Assembly: GCA_018350325.1 (NCBI GenBank)
Contig: JAEVLN010000014.1
Coordinates: 703,501 to 767,500 of the forward strand
DNA: 64,000 nt
Reading direction: 5' to 3'
Origin: Globodera rostochiensis
Lineage: Eukaryota > Nematoda > Chromadorea > Rhabditida > Heteroderidae
Every line of letters begins with the position of its first letter. Position 1 is the stretch's first letter. The notes below the pieces were generated by a model. It had not been told where the DNA came from. It saw only the letters and a program-made list of their open reading frames with translations, and searched no databases. Of this stretch, positions 32,039-45,264 are shown piece by piece. The position numbers and the translations under genes are program-made.

Positions 32039-35028
32039 TTATGTTTTTCCCTCCTCCTCCGCCTGCTCATGCCCATCTTTTGGCGGCACAATATTGCGCC
32101 ATCGGCAATGGATGGACTCGACCGACGTGTTCCGGGAGCCGTCCTCCTCGTCGCCGCCGCCCGACAACGACGAGGAGGACATGGCACTGGCACCACCAAT
32201 GCCAACGTCACCGCCGCCGCCGCCATACTCCAGGACGGCATTGTGTGCCGTTCTCAGCCGGTCAAAGAATGCGCAACGGACAGGCCGAAACCACCAGGTG
32301 GCCAACATGGACGCGAGAAGCATTTCCGCGCACAACAGGAAACAAATGTAGACTGTGCCATGAAAATAATGAATTTAAACATTTTTAAATAGCAAAAAAA
32401 ACAAAAACAAAAAAATGGGGCTAAACACTGTGCCATGAACTTATCTTAAGTCAAAATTTAAAAAATATAGCGCCTTTTGCGTTTTAAAACCCTTAGAAAA
32501 ATGTTTAAAATTTTTGGAAACAAAAAGGTGAATATTTTTTAATAAATTCAAATAAAGTTTTGGGATTTTCAAAATCGGAACAATAATTGGAATCCGTAAA
32601 CGCTTCATAAACCCCCCAAATTCGAAAGGTTTGGCAAAATTCGCCCTCACATTGTGCCACGGCCGACTGCGGGAGCGGGTTGAGGACGTCATGACGGCTT
32701 GAAATCAGATTGAGGGCGCCTATAAAGTCGGCGATAAACTTCTGCACGGACCAAATCAATTGGCAAATGTCGACGAGGCGAAAGAGCAGCAAAAAACTAT
32801 AAAAAAATTATTCTAATAATATTCTCTTTCAATTTTATAAAATAAAATTACAATAAATCATTTTTATTTGAAATTAAACTAAAATATAAAAATACTTTAA
32901 TTCTTAAGTTCATTATTTTTAAAATTTATCGTTCCGATATTTAAAAAATTCTTAATAATAATTCTCTCTCAATTTTATGAAATTACAGTAAAATTTCTAG
33001 ATTAAAATCTAAAAATTCTTTTTTAATAACTTAATTAATTTAATTTATTATTAAAATTAATCGTGCCGATATTTGTGCAGCAACGAGGCGCCGGCCGGCA
33101 CAATAATGTACGAGCCATAGGAGCCGATCAGAAGGGACACAATGCCAACCAAATTGGACAATTGGAAGAAAAGATTGGAACGGCTGTTCAACTCCTGCAC
33201 AACATTCAATTCATTCATTTTGTGTTTGGCTTTTACATTCGCCAAGTTTAAATTTTCAAAAAAATTAAGAACAAAAAAATGACAGAATTATTTTGTTTTT
33301 TTGAATTTTAGTGACGAAAAGAATTATAAATGACCATGAAGACGGTGATGTTCAGAATTTCGAGCAGTATACGCACAATCGGCGATTGGAACACGAGCCA
33401 TTCAAAGCGACGGAAATTTTTTCTGTCAACGGATAATCAAATCATTTTTGCTACCATTTAAAGATCCGAATCATTCGCTAGCGATCGATCAATCACTAGC
33501 ATGTATTGATCAGAATCTTTTGCTATCGATCGATCAATGACTACCATTTACTGATCTGAACCCTTCTAAGAGCTGTCCCTAATTTTCCACCTTCTCTAAA
33601 GCTAAACGCACTCTGTCGGCTGCAACTTGTCGAAACAGAACAGGCAGCAGCCCAACGGACAGACCCGGATTGATATTCGCTTGCCCTTTGCCAACAGTTT
33701 ACGGCACATCGATTTGCGGGACCCGTTCAGCTGTAATCACTCGAAAATGACCGGTTAATTAGTCAAAATCCAGAACTTAATTGGTCAAAATGTCAGAAAA
33801 CGAACCGTTCATTGATCAGATCACCGAAATGATCGGTTGCTGTTTTCGCTTATGTCAACGATCGGAAATAATCACTGACCGTGCACATCAAACAGACGAG
33901 CACAAAAATGCAGATCATGTAGTAGACCAGCGCAATTGCGTACATAAAGATGGCGGCCCGTGGCAGCACCATGCCCACCAGACCGCACACCGCTACTACC
34001 TGACAACAAATTATTAATACAAATTAGGGGATGGATGCGTACGATTTCTGTAATTAGCACTTCCTTTTGCCTAATCAGTCAGTGGTGATCACTGATCAGA
34101 CCCAGAACCGTTCGACGATAACGAACAGGACGGAAGGGTGCATCTGCCGGTGATCGGACCCAGACCCCGCGATAATGGACAGGTCCCGTGATCGGAACAG
34201 ACGGAAATGACTGCGGAGATCAGTCACAACAACCAACTATCATGGGGCGGGGAGGACAGGTGCGGCTGCCGATGATCGGTATCCCAACTCTGATCGGTGC
34301 TTACAACAATCCGATCAAGGCAATATGGGACCGGAATGGTCTCGCCGGAAGAAAGCCTAACCCAGACTCTCCTCTCTCTCTCTCTCGAGTATTCGATGTC
34401 GAGAATCAAGAGAGAGTCGAGACTCTCGAGTATTCGATGTCCAGACTCGAGACTCTCGAGTATCCTCCAAATTTGAATTTTGTTGTGGAAGGAAAAAAAC
34501 GCACGGGTGCCATGAACACCAGCCAGTAGAGATCGGTGCGTATTTGCTCGTCTTTGATGAATTTGAGCACAAAGATCAGATGGAGCAGACTAAGGCACAG
34601 CACAACGCCGGTCATCCCGGCACCGGCACACAGCAACACCAACGACGGCTTGTCGATGGCTGCAAAACAATTTTTGGCATAAAAATTATAAAATAAATTA
34701 AAAATTATAAAAACAAAAAATTGAACCCCCCAAATATTATACATTTAAAATTTATTGTTTGGAAAGCTTCTTTAACATTTTAAATGCTTTTTAGGGCGTT
34801 GAAATTTCTGCTGTTTAAAGGAACTTTGAAATTTTAAGTAAATTTAAGGATTTAAATGTTCTCAAAATAAATCGGAGGGCTTTCAAATTTTTAAAATTTC
34901 ACATTTTTGGCCCCTAATTTTTGGATCATCAGCAGAACACCTTTCATCCACTGCTGCACGTCCGGGATGAATTCGTCGGTTGTGTTGCAGCCCTCTTTTT
35001 GGCAAAACAATTGACGGACAAAATCCAT
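32039..35028 (-). CDS. Organic solute transporter alpha-like (Ost-alpha/TMEM184 family)
   Basis: Eight exons agree in phase: 35028-34941, 34659-34505, 33999-33880, 33730-33612, 33422-33335, 33194-33067, 32796-32651 and 32352-32039, giving 385 residues. At least six to seven membrane segments are visible: LVLLCAGAGMTGVVLCLSLL, LYWLVFMAPVVAVCGLVGMV, AIFMYAIALVYYMICIFVLV, ILLEILNITVFM, LVGIVSLLIGSYGSYIIVPA, LLLFRLVDICQLIW and FYICFLLCAEMLLASMLATW. Between segments three and four is the Cys-rich loop PLGCCLFC, the family hallmark. Members carry sterols, bile salts and other organic solutes or act in ciliary/trafficking roles; the substrate is unknown here. The C-terminus is a Gly/Ser/Asp-rich acidic tail. 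One intron has a GC donor (TATCG|GCACGA). The first exon has two Cys in an extracellular N-terminus, as usual. Confidence 0.85.
33440..34345. repeat. GATC-rich blocks in OST-alpha introns
   Basis: TGATCA/TGATCG/GATCAGA words are very dense around 33440-33560, 33810-33870 and 34070-34320. Similar blocks lie at 35280-35820, 37890-38070, 52860-53105 and 26120-26330. A (CT)n run and a CTCGAGA repeat follow at 34370-34462. Confidence 0.6.
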
Positions 35029-36060
35029 TTTTTTTTGTTGTTGAAAAAATTCAAAATTTAATTTTGTAGCGCTGTCAAAGTCCGCACAAATTTTTCCCGC
35101 AAATTCAATTTGGAAAAAACTCGTTTTTTTTTTTTGTATGTTGTCAAAATGGGCTGAAAATAAACAAAAATGTAATTGCGATTGTCGCAATTTAAGTGCA
35201 AAATCAATGGAATATATGCGCGAAAACATTGATCATCAAAAAGCGAAAAATTGAAAGAATTTTCAACTGAATAAAATGCAATTCTTTTTTAAATTTCAAT
35301 CAATTGATCAGTCTTGATCAATTTGAATGTTTTTAAAGACTGACTCATCGCACTATGATCAGTTTTTTTGGGTCAAACATTTGCACTTTTTATATTATTC
35401 AAAAAATTCCTTCTCCCAATTACTAATTGCTTTTAATCTGTAATTTTTTGTTATATTTAATTGGCAATTTAAAAAAATTGATGTTTGAAATTTTATATTA
35501 ATATTTTTGTCACAAATAAAAATGGTCCATAACAGAAAGGTAAACAATTCCCTAAGGCCTTAAAAATCAGCGAAAACAAATGAACATTCTGATTAGAGTT
35601 AGGATCCAGGTGAGCTGATCGGTAAGAAGAAGTTGATCTGATCAAACCGGATCGGATCTGCTGATCAGGACAAAAGGAAGTGATCTGATCAATATTGGAG
35701 TAGGGTTGGACCCGTCTCTGTTCATCATAGACCGCCTGATCAATTGATCGACCCTTGGCCAAATGGTGGTCATGTGGGACACATACAATCCCAATTCCTG
35801 ATCATAAACGGTGAACATGTCCATGAATAATTCTTACAACCCAAAATTTTGTCGTTAAATCGGGCGGGGGGAAAAGGGCAAAAAAAAAGCGGCAAATAAT
35901 GCGCATGTAAATCTCCATTTATTCATTCATATGTAAATGGCGAGTGGGCGCAATATTTACACCATTTGCCGGGCGCTATTTTGGGGCCCCGCAATTGCAA
36001 AACGCCGCCGGGGCTTTTGTTTTGCCTCCCCCCCCCCCCCTAAACTGTGACATAAATGGG
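35029..36060. other. Upstream region of the OST-alpha gene, GATC-rich
   Basis: Contains the GATC-rich block 35280-35820 and a poly-C run near 36029-36040. The open frames on the minus strand at 35493-35824 follow the repeat and are not called. It presumably includes the promoter of the OST-alpha-like gene. Confidence 0.45.
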
Positions 36061-36074
36061 AAATGGGGAAAACA

Positions 36075-36436
36075 AATACTGTATTGTATAATCCCTGCTG
36101 TATACTGTATAATCCCTGCTGTATACTGTATAATCCCTGCTGTATACTGTATAATCCCTGCTGTATACTGTATAAACCCTGCTGTATATTGTATAATCCC
36201 TGCTGTATATTGTATAATCCTTGCTGTATACTGTATAATCCCTGCTGTATAGTGTATAATCCCTGCTGTATATTGTATAATCCCTGCTGTATATTGTATA
36301 ATCCCTGCTGTATACTGTATAATCCCTGCTGTATATTGTATAATCCCTGCTGTATATTGTATAATCCCTGCTGTATACTGTATAATCCCTGCTGTATACT
36401 GTATAATCCCTGCTGTATATTGTATAATCCTTGCTT
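36075..36436. repeat. 21-bp satellite, about 17 copies
   Basis: The unit TATACTGTATAATCCCTGCTG repeats head-to-tail with C/T variation at one site and a few single changes. The unit length is a multiple of three, so several frames stay open on both strands (for example a heptapeptide Ala-Gly-Ile-Ile-Gln-Tyr-Thr on the minus strand). I read these as artefacts and the array as a minisatellite. Confidence 0.97.
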
Positions 36437-39400
36437 TTGCCTTTTTCAAAACAAAATCGGGGAGAGCAAAGACTAAAAAAAAAGCGTTAAATTGTACGGA
36501 AAAAAAGTAAAATGTCAAACACTGATTAATTGATGGAGGATAATGACAAAGTTTTGGTCGCGGGGTTTTTGTCCCCGACATTCCCCCCGCCCCCGCACCC
36601 CGCAGGGTCGGGGAGCAACACTAATCTGCGCCTGAGGGACCCGGACTTTGGTGCCGGGATTCCGGATTCCGGACTTTTTTGGAGCCGGGATTCCGGCCGG
36701 ACTTTTTTTGGCATCTTTTTGATCAGTATTGTCGAGAATTGCCAAATATTTTTGTCTTCGACCCTTTCCCGAAGATACGCCGGAAATCGAATCGAAAAAA
36801 TGGCGGGCGGGGATACATCCCCTGGGGGGTTTGAATTGAACACAATTAATTCAATTCAGCTTATCCAAATTTTCGTTTTTTAAGAAAAAATTCTTTTTCA
36901 TCAAATATTTTTACCATCGAATTTTATTACATAAATCGCATTATTAGATGAGACGAGACGAGCCAGTGATTTTATCATCGCGTTTCGCGTGTTTGACGAA
37001 AATAAAATTCGATTTAATGCGATGGACGCGGATTTATTTGTGAGAGGTGAGAAAATTGGTTTTTGAATTGGAATTAAAATGAATTATTTTTATTTTATAT
37101 TATTGGATGGCCAAATATTCAAGCAACTCTGTGCAAAAAGAACATAAAAATTTTATTAAAAAGATGACGTCATTTTGTGCTTTTTGGACTTTGATCCCTG
37201 GGCTTGTAATTTTAGGCATAATTTTTAGTGTTTATTGAAAACGCCGAAATTTGTGCTAAAAATTATAAAAAAACATTTTAAAAAATTAAATTAACAGAAA
37301 TATTTAAATTGTTTTGTGGACTTTGTGATCTTTGGGGTTGCCTTTAACCTTTGAATTGAATAGAGAAATAAATGGTGGTTTTAATTGAATTTTTTGTACA
37401 TATTACAACAAAAAACGACACAAATTTTATTTTAAAAATTAATTAAATGTTGAAAAATTAAAAGAGCCAATAAAATTGGACCAAAAATTGGTTGGGGGGG
37501 GCAATTGTTTTATAAATGCAAAAAATTGGTCTCATTTTATAAGCGGAGATAAATAACGCGACGACCGACCGACCGACTTGTTGGTGACGCACTGCACGCA
37601 AAAGGTTTGTACAACAGCGGCAGCGGAACAAACACATCGATTTAATTTTCTGCTAAAAACTGTACACTTTTTGAGCAATTAATTACCCCCAAATTGATTC
37701 TTTTTGTTAATTGGGGGGTTTTACAAAATTTTAATGAATTTTGATGCATCATCGAGCAGAAATTACTTTTAATTAAATATAAAAGTCTCCAATTGTTAAA
37801 CATAAATTTTTAAAAAAACATGGGGTCACCCCCAAGTGTTTCCAGCAATTGAAGAAATTGATTTTCTCTCTTGCCCTGTCTGAGATTCTGATCATTAGCT
37901 GATCCGATAATGATCTGGTCTGGTCCGTGATCAGACTCATAATGATCTGGTCTGGTCCGTGATCAGATTCGAGGTTCGGACCCCTGGCCTGATTTGTGAT
38001 TTGTGTCATGTGATGGGGGGTGGGTGTTCTGATCACATTTGTGGAGCATGTGGTTATTGATCGGGTGCTGAACATGGATGGATCCAGATCGCGCAGCAAT
38101 AAAATCATAATCAGAAGAGTTTTTGTGGAATTAAATTTTGCATAAAATGATAAAAATTTTTTGTTTGCGCGTCATAAATGAATGAATGGAATGTTTGGAG
38201 GGAGATTGAGTGAATATAATGTCTTTTAACCACTGTTTCAAGTGGACTTTTTGTTGAAAAACATCACAGAAAAGAGACTCTCAACGAGTCGACTTGGAAT
38301 TTTTTGATTTTTTAGGCTTAAAAAAGCAATTTATGTAAACAACAAGCTTTGAATTGATAAAAAAAGATCATTTTTGTTAAAACTTTGCCAATTGGGCAAA
38401 CAAAAAGAGAAAATTTCAAATATTTTCAAAGAATCGGCGATTGTCTTGGCATTGTTATCGAAAGGCATATTTTGAATACTTGGCCATCCGATTGATTTAC
38501 AAGAACTGCGAAAAACGGATATGCTTCAGAGAAAGACCATTTTATTAATTTCTGCTAATTTTAGGCCCCCAGGGGAACTGAACATTTTTTTCTAATTTTT
38601 GCCAAAAATTTGAATAATAAAATATAACGAGCAAATGTTAAAAAATTATGCCAAATTTATATGTTTATTAAAATAAAAAATTTAGACTAAAACTTGTTGA
38701 TCAATTCAAAGCAAAAAGAATGATTCTTGGCCTGGCCTACAAATTTGTTAGCCTTTCGTGGGTAAATGAATAAAACAATTTTATGCCAATAAATTTGTAA
38801 TTGAATGAACCGGCACAGATAATAATGGCATTGAATGAATGTGAAGAATGCCGCCCGCCCGACGACCAATGGCTTCGGAGAATTGTTGGCACACTCTCGC
38901 CGGCCCCCCCGCCGGCCCTCAAACATTGTGCCAAACATTTAAATGGCAATCAAGCAGCAGCAAATGTTAGCTTTAAGCATACCCAAAATGCCATGGAAAC
39001 CCCCGGCCCCCTCCCCCGAGGGGACAAGAGAAATGAAAGAAAAAAAGTGAGAGAAAAGGAAAGCTGAAGAGAATCAGAGAAAAATGTAAGCAAATTTTTG
39101 AAACAACACAGCGCCTGAGGGGAGGGTAATTAGAGTTTTAAGGTTACTGTAGAATTAAGTGGTCATTACATAAACATGTTGATTAAATTAAATGAACCGA
39201 CATAAACTTTTGAGTAAGACTATTTTTTAAATTTATAATTTGGATTTATAGTGGCTGTTTATTTTCCAAATTTATTTAAACATTTTAAATACCAAATTAT
39301 CGATTATGTTAATTCTATTTTTATTGGTACTTATTGAAAAGTAATTAAGTAATTGATTAATAGAATTATTTCTTCTAATTATCCTAGTCTAAATGTTTTT

Positions 39401-41625
39401 TTATTTAGTTTTATAAAAAAAACAATTCAATAACATTAAACAAAAAGCGATTACCTATTTTAAAAATTTTATAAAGATTTTAATGATATTTTATATTTTA
39501 AAAAATTTATTTTTAAATATTGCGTTTATTAAATTCCCAATTTTTGGCGTTCCGTTGGAATTTGAGCCCCCCCCCCGGCGCCGCCGCAAAATTCCTTTGG
39601 GCGGAAAACATTTTTCTTTACTTTGCCGGGAACAATTGGCTCAAATTCTTTCCCTCAAAAAGCTCAAAGGCCATATTTTGGCGCTCAAATGCTTCAAAAA
39701 CATTTTCCATTCGCTTTCCAATAAATGCAACCATTTTATTTTTTAATAATTTCCAAGCCAAAAACACTTTCCAAAAAGGCCTTTTAGATTTTTTTTTAAA
39801 TGCGACAAAATTTTGTTGAATAGGGAAATTGACTTGATCAGATTTGGGGTAATTTCAGTGTTTGTGTTTTATTAAATTCAAATATTTTTATTTCAAATTA
39901 ATAATCTAATTTAATCATTTTAATAATATGTTTTTATAATTTAATTAATTTTAAATTTAAATCAGTTTTAATAATATATTACCGAAATTAAACATTGTTA
40001 TTTAATTTAAATCATTTTTAATAATATATTTTTATTCCATTTAAAATCATTTTTAATATATTTTATTCCAAAATGAATGAATCATAAAAGCGAAGGCAGT
40101 TTCCCACCAGCCCCAAATTTATGGTGGGAAATTTAGCAGCAAAAAGACCGATGTGACTCTGCTTCATCAAATGATCGGAGAAATAAATGTGATTTTTGCT
40201 CCACAATTTATTCTTTTAAAAGAATTTTTGGGTTTTAAATTATTTTAAACATTTTGCGCAAATTTAATTCGATTTATTTGCTTGATTTGTGCACAATTAA
40301 AATGTTTCCCCTCCGGGGCGGGGGTCCAAAATCGAAAAGTTCCCCTCCGACCGACCGTCCGTCCATTCAGATGGAAAATTGGGGAAATTTATTTCGTTTC
40401 TGTTTTACTCTTGAAAAATAAAAGTTTAAAACATTAAATATTTTATGTATTTGTTGATTATTCAATTATTCATAAATGACGTCATTATCATCATTAATTC
40501 ATAATGACGTTATGTGCGCGGCGGTGTTTCCAATTTCTTTTTGATCGGTTTCCGCTTCGATCTTTGATTACTTTTTGCGGTTTATACGATTCTGAAAACT
40601 TTGAAATAGCAACGATTTTTTGATGCTTTTTTTGTGTGTTTATTTTATATCAAATTAAAAAGACGATTTAAGGAGGGTTGAAGGGGTGCGAAAATAATAT
40701 ATTAAAGAAAATTGAAAAAATGAATATGTCGTCGCTCACACCTTTTATTTTTTAAATCCGATCTCGCCCACTTTTCAATTTGCCGATCACAAACAAATCA
40801 ATTAGCAAATGCTAAAAGCCCCTAACACGACGACCACGACGACGACGACGGACCGTCCCACTTTGATGGATTATGCAGCACATGCACATGCATGCACACC
40901 AATTGCGCGCTAATCGACACGCCTTTCTCCTTTTACCCCCCCCCCCCCCCCCCTCCTCTTCCTCCTCTCTCTCTCTCTGACTCTCACTTTCTGTTTGTTC
41001 AAATTTGAACGCTATTTGCATTCCTTTTTCTCTCGTTTTCCTTCCTTTTTATCTTCTTTTCTTCTCTTTCTCAATCTTTCTTTCTTCTTATCTTCTTTTT
41101 CTTTCTCTCTCTCTCTCGCTGTTCTTTTTATCTTCTTTTTCTTTCTCTCTTTCTCTCTCTCTCTCTCTTTTCCTTTTTATCTTCTTTTTCTTTATCTCTT
41201 TCTCTCTCTCTCGTGCACACTCTCTCCTCCCCTTCTCAATGGTTTGCCCCCCCCCCCTCTTCAAAAAGTAAACAGAAAAGCCGCACACACTTTTCAAGGA
41301 GTAGTGGCGGGGGGTTGTTGTGTTCCACGCCAAATAAACGATGGGGGGGGGGGGGGGGAATGCTTTCACTCTTTTGGCTTTCGAAATCCCCCCCCCCCTC
41401 CCCTCTCGTCCAATGATCGCTTTGTTAAGCAAATAATTGCCAAAAATTTAGTGAAAACTTATTTTTGATTTTGAGGTCAAAAAAATTTCATCCAAAAATA
41501 AAACACTCTCAAACAATTCAATTATTTGAGTGTTCTGTTAACTTCGCTTAAATATTGTGGCCAATGCAATCATTTAATTCAACTCCATGAACGACTGGCG
41601 AACACTTTTATTCGTTGACAAATAA
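36437..41625. other. 5-kb gene-poor region
   Basis: Mostly AT-rich DNA. It holds a tandem pair of about 33 bp (ATGATCTGGTCTGGTCCGTG) at 37905-37965 within a GATC-rich block, a G/C-tract cluster, and a polypyrimidine zone at 40937-41220 made of (CT)n, CTTTTT and poly-C. Short GC-richer islands at 36540-36830 and 38810-39060 have open frames but no splice signals or family features. A possible unrecognised short exon cannot be excluded. Confidence 0.45.
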
Positions 41626-42546
41626 ATGGTTACTACGCTAAGGTGAGATTTTATTTAAATTAATAATTATTATTGCTTAAATGGTTAATTAAATTAATTA
41701 ATTAAATAATTATTTCTTAAGTGATTAATTAAATTAATTAAGTATAATATTTATTGCTTAAAGGATAAAGCTTTTTATTTCGTTAACTATTAAAGTGATT
41801 AGTTTTTTAAATGTTAATTAAATCGCACTATATAAAGTGAATTAGATATACATTTTAAGTTAATTATGTAGTTATTTAACTCATTATGTTTATTTTGTTT
41901 ATTTATGAATTATAAAATTATTTAAACAAATTGTAATATTTATTTTTTTAAATTAAAAAAAAATAGTCAAAATAAGTCTATATATTATAGCGAACGTTCA
42001 TCATCTTCCACCAACACAACGGAAAAGGGCGAAGTCATTTTTTTAATAAAAAATAATTATTTACATAAATATTTATTTTTTTTTTAGGATTTTCATTATG
42101 CTGAATTTTGGGTTAAATTTTGGCCATATTTTATAACCGCTTTGGCGTTCTACGGACTGCTCAGTGTGGCCTGGATTTTGTGGAATGTTTACGCTTATCG
42201 AAGGCGCGGAATTTCTCTAAAATTAAAAAATAAAATAATAAATTTTCAGGGATCTTTCTAATGCCCGCAAGGGGCAATTTGTTGGTCGATTGCACGAAAA
42301 ATGGTCGGTTTTGAATTCATATATATATTTATTTAAATAATTTTACATTATTAAAGTAAATTTATAAATCTTTTGAAGAAAATTATTTAATTGAAAATTC
42401 TTGAAGAATAAAAAAGGAGTTTTGCATTTTATTTTTTAAAAATTTTTAGAATAATTTAAAAATTTGACAGGCGCCTTCTGAGTGTCTATGACCAAATTCC
42501 GCGTTCAAAACCTGTTGATGAACCGCCGTTGATGACCGTTGATTGA
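41626..42546 (+). CDS. Small single-pass membrane protein
   Basis: Five exons agree in phase: 41626-41642, 41991-42033, 42088-42203, 42250-42303 and 42471-42546, giving 101 residues. A Ser/Thr-rich N-terminus (SERSSSSTNTTEKGE) with possible N-glycosylation at NTT is followed by one hydrophobic segment (YFITALAFYGLLSVAWILWN). A positive stop-transfer (YAYRRD) and a basic cytosolic tail ending PPLMTVD complete it. There is no cleavable signal peptide; the type I or III topology is inferred from the positive-inside rule. No family is recognised. The first exon is 17 nt and the third intron uses a GC donor (CGAAG|GCGCGG). The consistent phase across five exons is the main support. Confidence 0.6.
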
Positions 42547-45223
42547 TCGATCGATCGATTGATCGACATTTTCGGTACAAAAATTTTGAATAAATTTCCT
42601 AATTAGCCTAAATATGTCACAGCAATTTGCGGAAGTCCCAAAGAAGTAAATGGAAAACTGATGGATTTTGCCCGATGAAAATGAGCTTTATTTAGTGCAT
42701 GCATTTTGTTGAGCTTTACACATTGTAAACTTATATAAGAATTTTTCATTTCGATCCAAAAAAAATTGGGTTTTAATCAGTCTAATTAATCATTATTATT
42801 GTTGATCACAATTTGTTTAAATCTATTTTTTATCTCCTAATGTATAGGGTATTTTGCATGAATCAGAGCGATTCGATTAAATGTGTTAGTTCTGAAATGT
42901 GCTGCAATAAAGTTAACCATGAAATACGGGGTCATTTAAATTGAGAAAAGTTTAAAATGTTAACGGTCTCATAAAGGCTTTGAAAACTTGTAAAGCGTTT
43001 AAAAATTTAAACAGTTTCTCTTAAAGCAGCTGCCTTTTGGTTGGTTTATCCCATTGACAATAACTTATTGTCCCCAGCTTCGATTGGCTTCATTCAGCTC
43101 CACCAATCAAATGAAAATGAGTAAATTAATGCGGTCGGAAGTCGGAGAGGCACGGGGCTGATGGTTGGTGGGTTACCTGTCCCCCGTCAGCTGCTGACTA
43201 ACTGAACTGACTGATGTCGTCGTCGTCGTCGTCGTCGGTAGTAATCATTGGAGAATTTTGGGGGATGGTTGGTGGTCTCTGGTGTGGTAGTGAATGGGAG
43301 GAACTCCCCCCACCCCGCTGACGAGACAATGAGAATGGACGGGCGTTTGTTGGTGGAGACGAGCGGGCGAAAGAGTGGTGGTGGGGATTGATGAATGTGA
43401 AGGAGAAAGTGTCAGTTGAAGTTATTAATTATCCATCACAGCCCCGCCGGTAGATGTAGACACAAAGTGAGCGGGCAGTTCAGTCAGTCTGTTGCTGTCA
43501 TCCCCCTCCCCCCTTATACACACACATGACAATTTTTTTAATCAAATTCCCCCCCCCCAACCCGGAAATTCCAATTTCCAGGCCACAACAGGTGTCTTCG
43601 TATTTCAAAAAATGTACTCTTTTCAAATGCATTTAATTTAAAGATCGGAAACCAGACCAGGCATTATTCAAAATGTCGGTCTCTAGTACTAGCATTTTTT
43701 GAGAGGAATCAAATTGCTTAGCTTTTGCTTGATCGATCATCGACCGACGTTTCGTTTTTGCCTTTTTGAAATTCCAAACGATATTTGTAACAAAAAAAAT
43801 TGTTCCATAAATGTGCCACCGACCTCTGACTGATGATGAATATTATTGTCAATTGCAAAAAAACCCTCAAAAATTGTGCACTTGGCAGAAGCGTCTTTTA
43901 CGCAAATGAGTCATCATTTAATTTAACGTCTTCTAAACTGTCCGTCCCGTCCCGTCCCGTCCCGTCCGGGGCTGACATGAGTGTTGTTCTGTTGTAACAG
44001 GACAATTTCCACCACAAAACAATTTAAACACCGGTCCATCAATCAAAATCTTCTCATTATAATTCTCTCTAATCGACAACAACTCAATCACCATCACAAT
44101 GCCTCGTTAAAAACGATCAAATCATTATGTACACATTTTATAACAAAAAATCTTCACAAATTCTATAATGAAGTCGTGACTTACCCCTCATTTGTTCTCG
44201 TTCAATAACATTTTTATATATTTCCTTAAAAAAACATTTCTCCCAAGGTCAGTTTTTTGCCTTTTCTTTACAATGTTTAAATGGAGAAAGATCAGTTTTT
44301 TTTTGTTTCCATTTTTCATTCCCATCTTTTCGTCTTTCTTCTCTCCGTTTTTTTTGTAACAAATTGTCCCCCCCCCCTCTATTTTTGCACATACCCTATT
44401 TGTGAGCGAAAAACGGGGAGAATGATTGACAACGCGCATAAGTGAAAACGGTGTATTAGTAAATTTTGTAGGGATGTTCAAGTCTCAAATTACCGAGACT
44501 CGAGAATTTGGTCGCAAAATTTACATTACGTCAGCTGAAAACAACACAAAAACTCGTTCAAAAGCATTTTATAACCTTTAGCCGCCTGTGGACATTTTGC
44601 CAAATTCTTGTGGTTTTTTTGAAAATTAACGAAAAATTTAAAAAAAGTTGAATATTTGGCATAATGTTGAAATTAAAAACTCAAATTTTTGATTTTAATG
44701 AATAAATGCCGATTTTGCTGCTTTTTGGTGCTCAATGCTGCTTTTTTCACGTTCTGCTGCTGCTTTTAAAATTTTGGGACCCGAGCCCTGTCATATTCGC
44801 TTTCAAACGCGTTTAGGGCCAAAACGGATGCATAAATATGTAACTAAAAAGTGAACAGTAAATCGAAAAGTTGTTTTTAATGACGTCAGAAGGCCCTCCG
44901 CCCCATCAAACGCGTTTTTGACATGAATTTTCTCATACATACCTACATAGGTAGATGTTGTATTCATTTGTTGCAAAGTTTAAAATGTGAGGGGGGGGGG
45001 CAGAATCGATACATTATATGTGGAAGAGGAGACTTTTTGTTCCAAAAGGATGAGTGAGAGAAGAGAGGCAATATTTCATTATTCATTTGTGTCCCAACCA
45101 TTCACTTGTGCAGTTTTGTTAAATTCTAAGCTGTTTTTTGTTCTCCCCTCCCCCCTCCCGACACTAACTTCTCTAATAAACATCTAAGCCCCCCGCTTTT
45201 AGGCGCTTAATAGTGCCACCAAA
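42547..45223. other. Intergenic region with microsatellites
   Basis: A GATC tetranucleotide run directly follows the preceding stop (42545-42570), a (GTC)n run lies at 43216-43240, and (CCCGT)n at 43945-43968. Poly-C runs are at 43552 and 44370, and a CTCGAGA repeat relic is at about 44480-44510. No exon is supported. The last few hundred bases are the likely promoter of the GPAT gene. Confidence 0.5.
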
Positions 45224-45264
45224 ATGCTCTCATCTTTGTTTAGGTTAATATTGCCACCAAAATG
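45224..45264 (+). promoter_or_regulatory. Duplicated start context / overlapping upstream ORF of GPAT
   Basis: GCCACCAAAATGCTCT occurs twice, with ATGs at 45224 and 45262. The upstream ATG is in another frame and runs past the main start, so it would act as an inhibitory uORF. TTTGTTTAG just before 45243 is a good trans-splice acceptor; leader addition there would remove the upstream ATG. Confidence 0.45.

Noticed and set aside
36075..36436. Possible CRISPR-like array (regular short repeats)
   Set aside because: Units are contiguous with no unique spacers and the genome is clearly eukaryotic; it is a minisatellite.
35976..36581. Open frames of 102, 137 and 201 residues over the satellite
   Set aside because: Products are pure heptapeptide repeats generated by a 21-bp array in several frames at once; this is not a gene signal.
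36530..36883. Open frame with Pro-rich start
   Set aside because: Built on GGGATTCCGGATTCCGGA-type simple sequence; no protein-like composition beyond that.
38801..39067. Plus-strand frame containing CEEC and paired opposite-strand frames
   Set aside because: Both strands are open over the same GC-richer patch and neither has splice support, so no call could be justified.
40995..41468. Ser/Leu/Phe-rich frames over the CT tract
   Set aside because: Direct translation of (CT)n and CTTTTT microsatellite.
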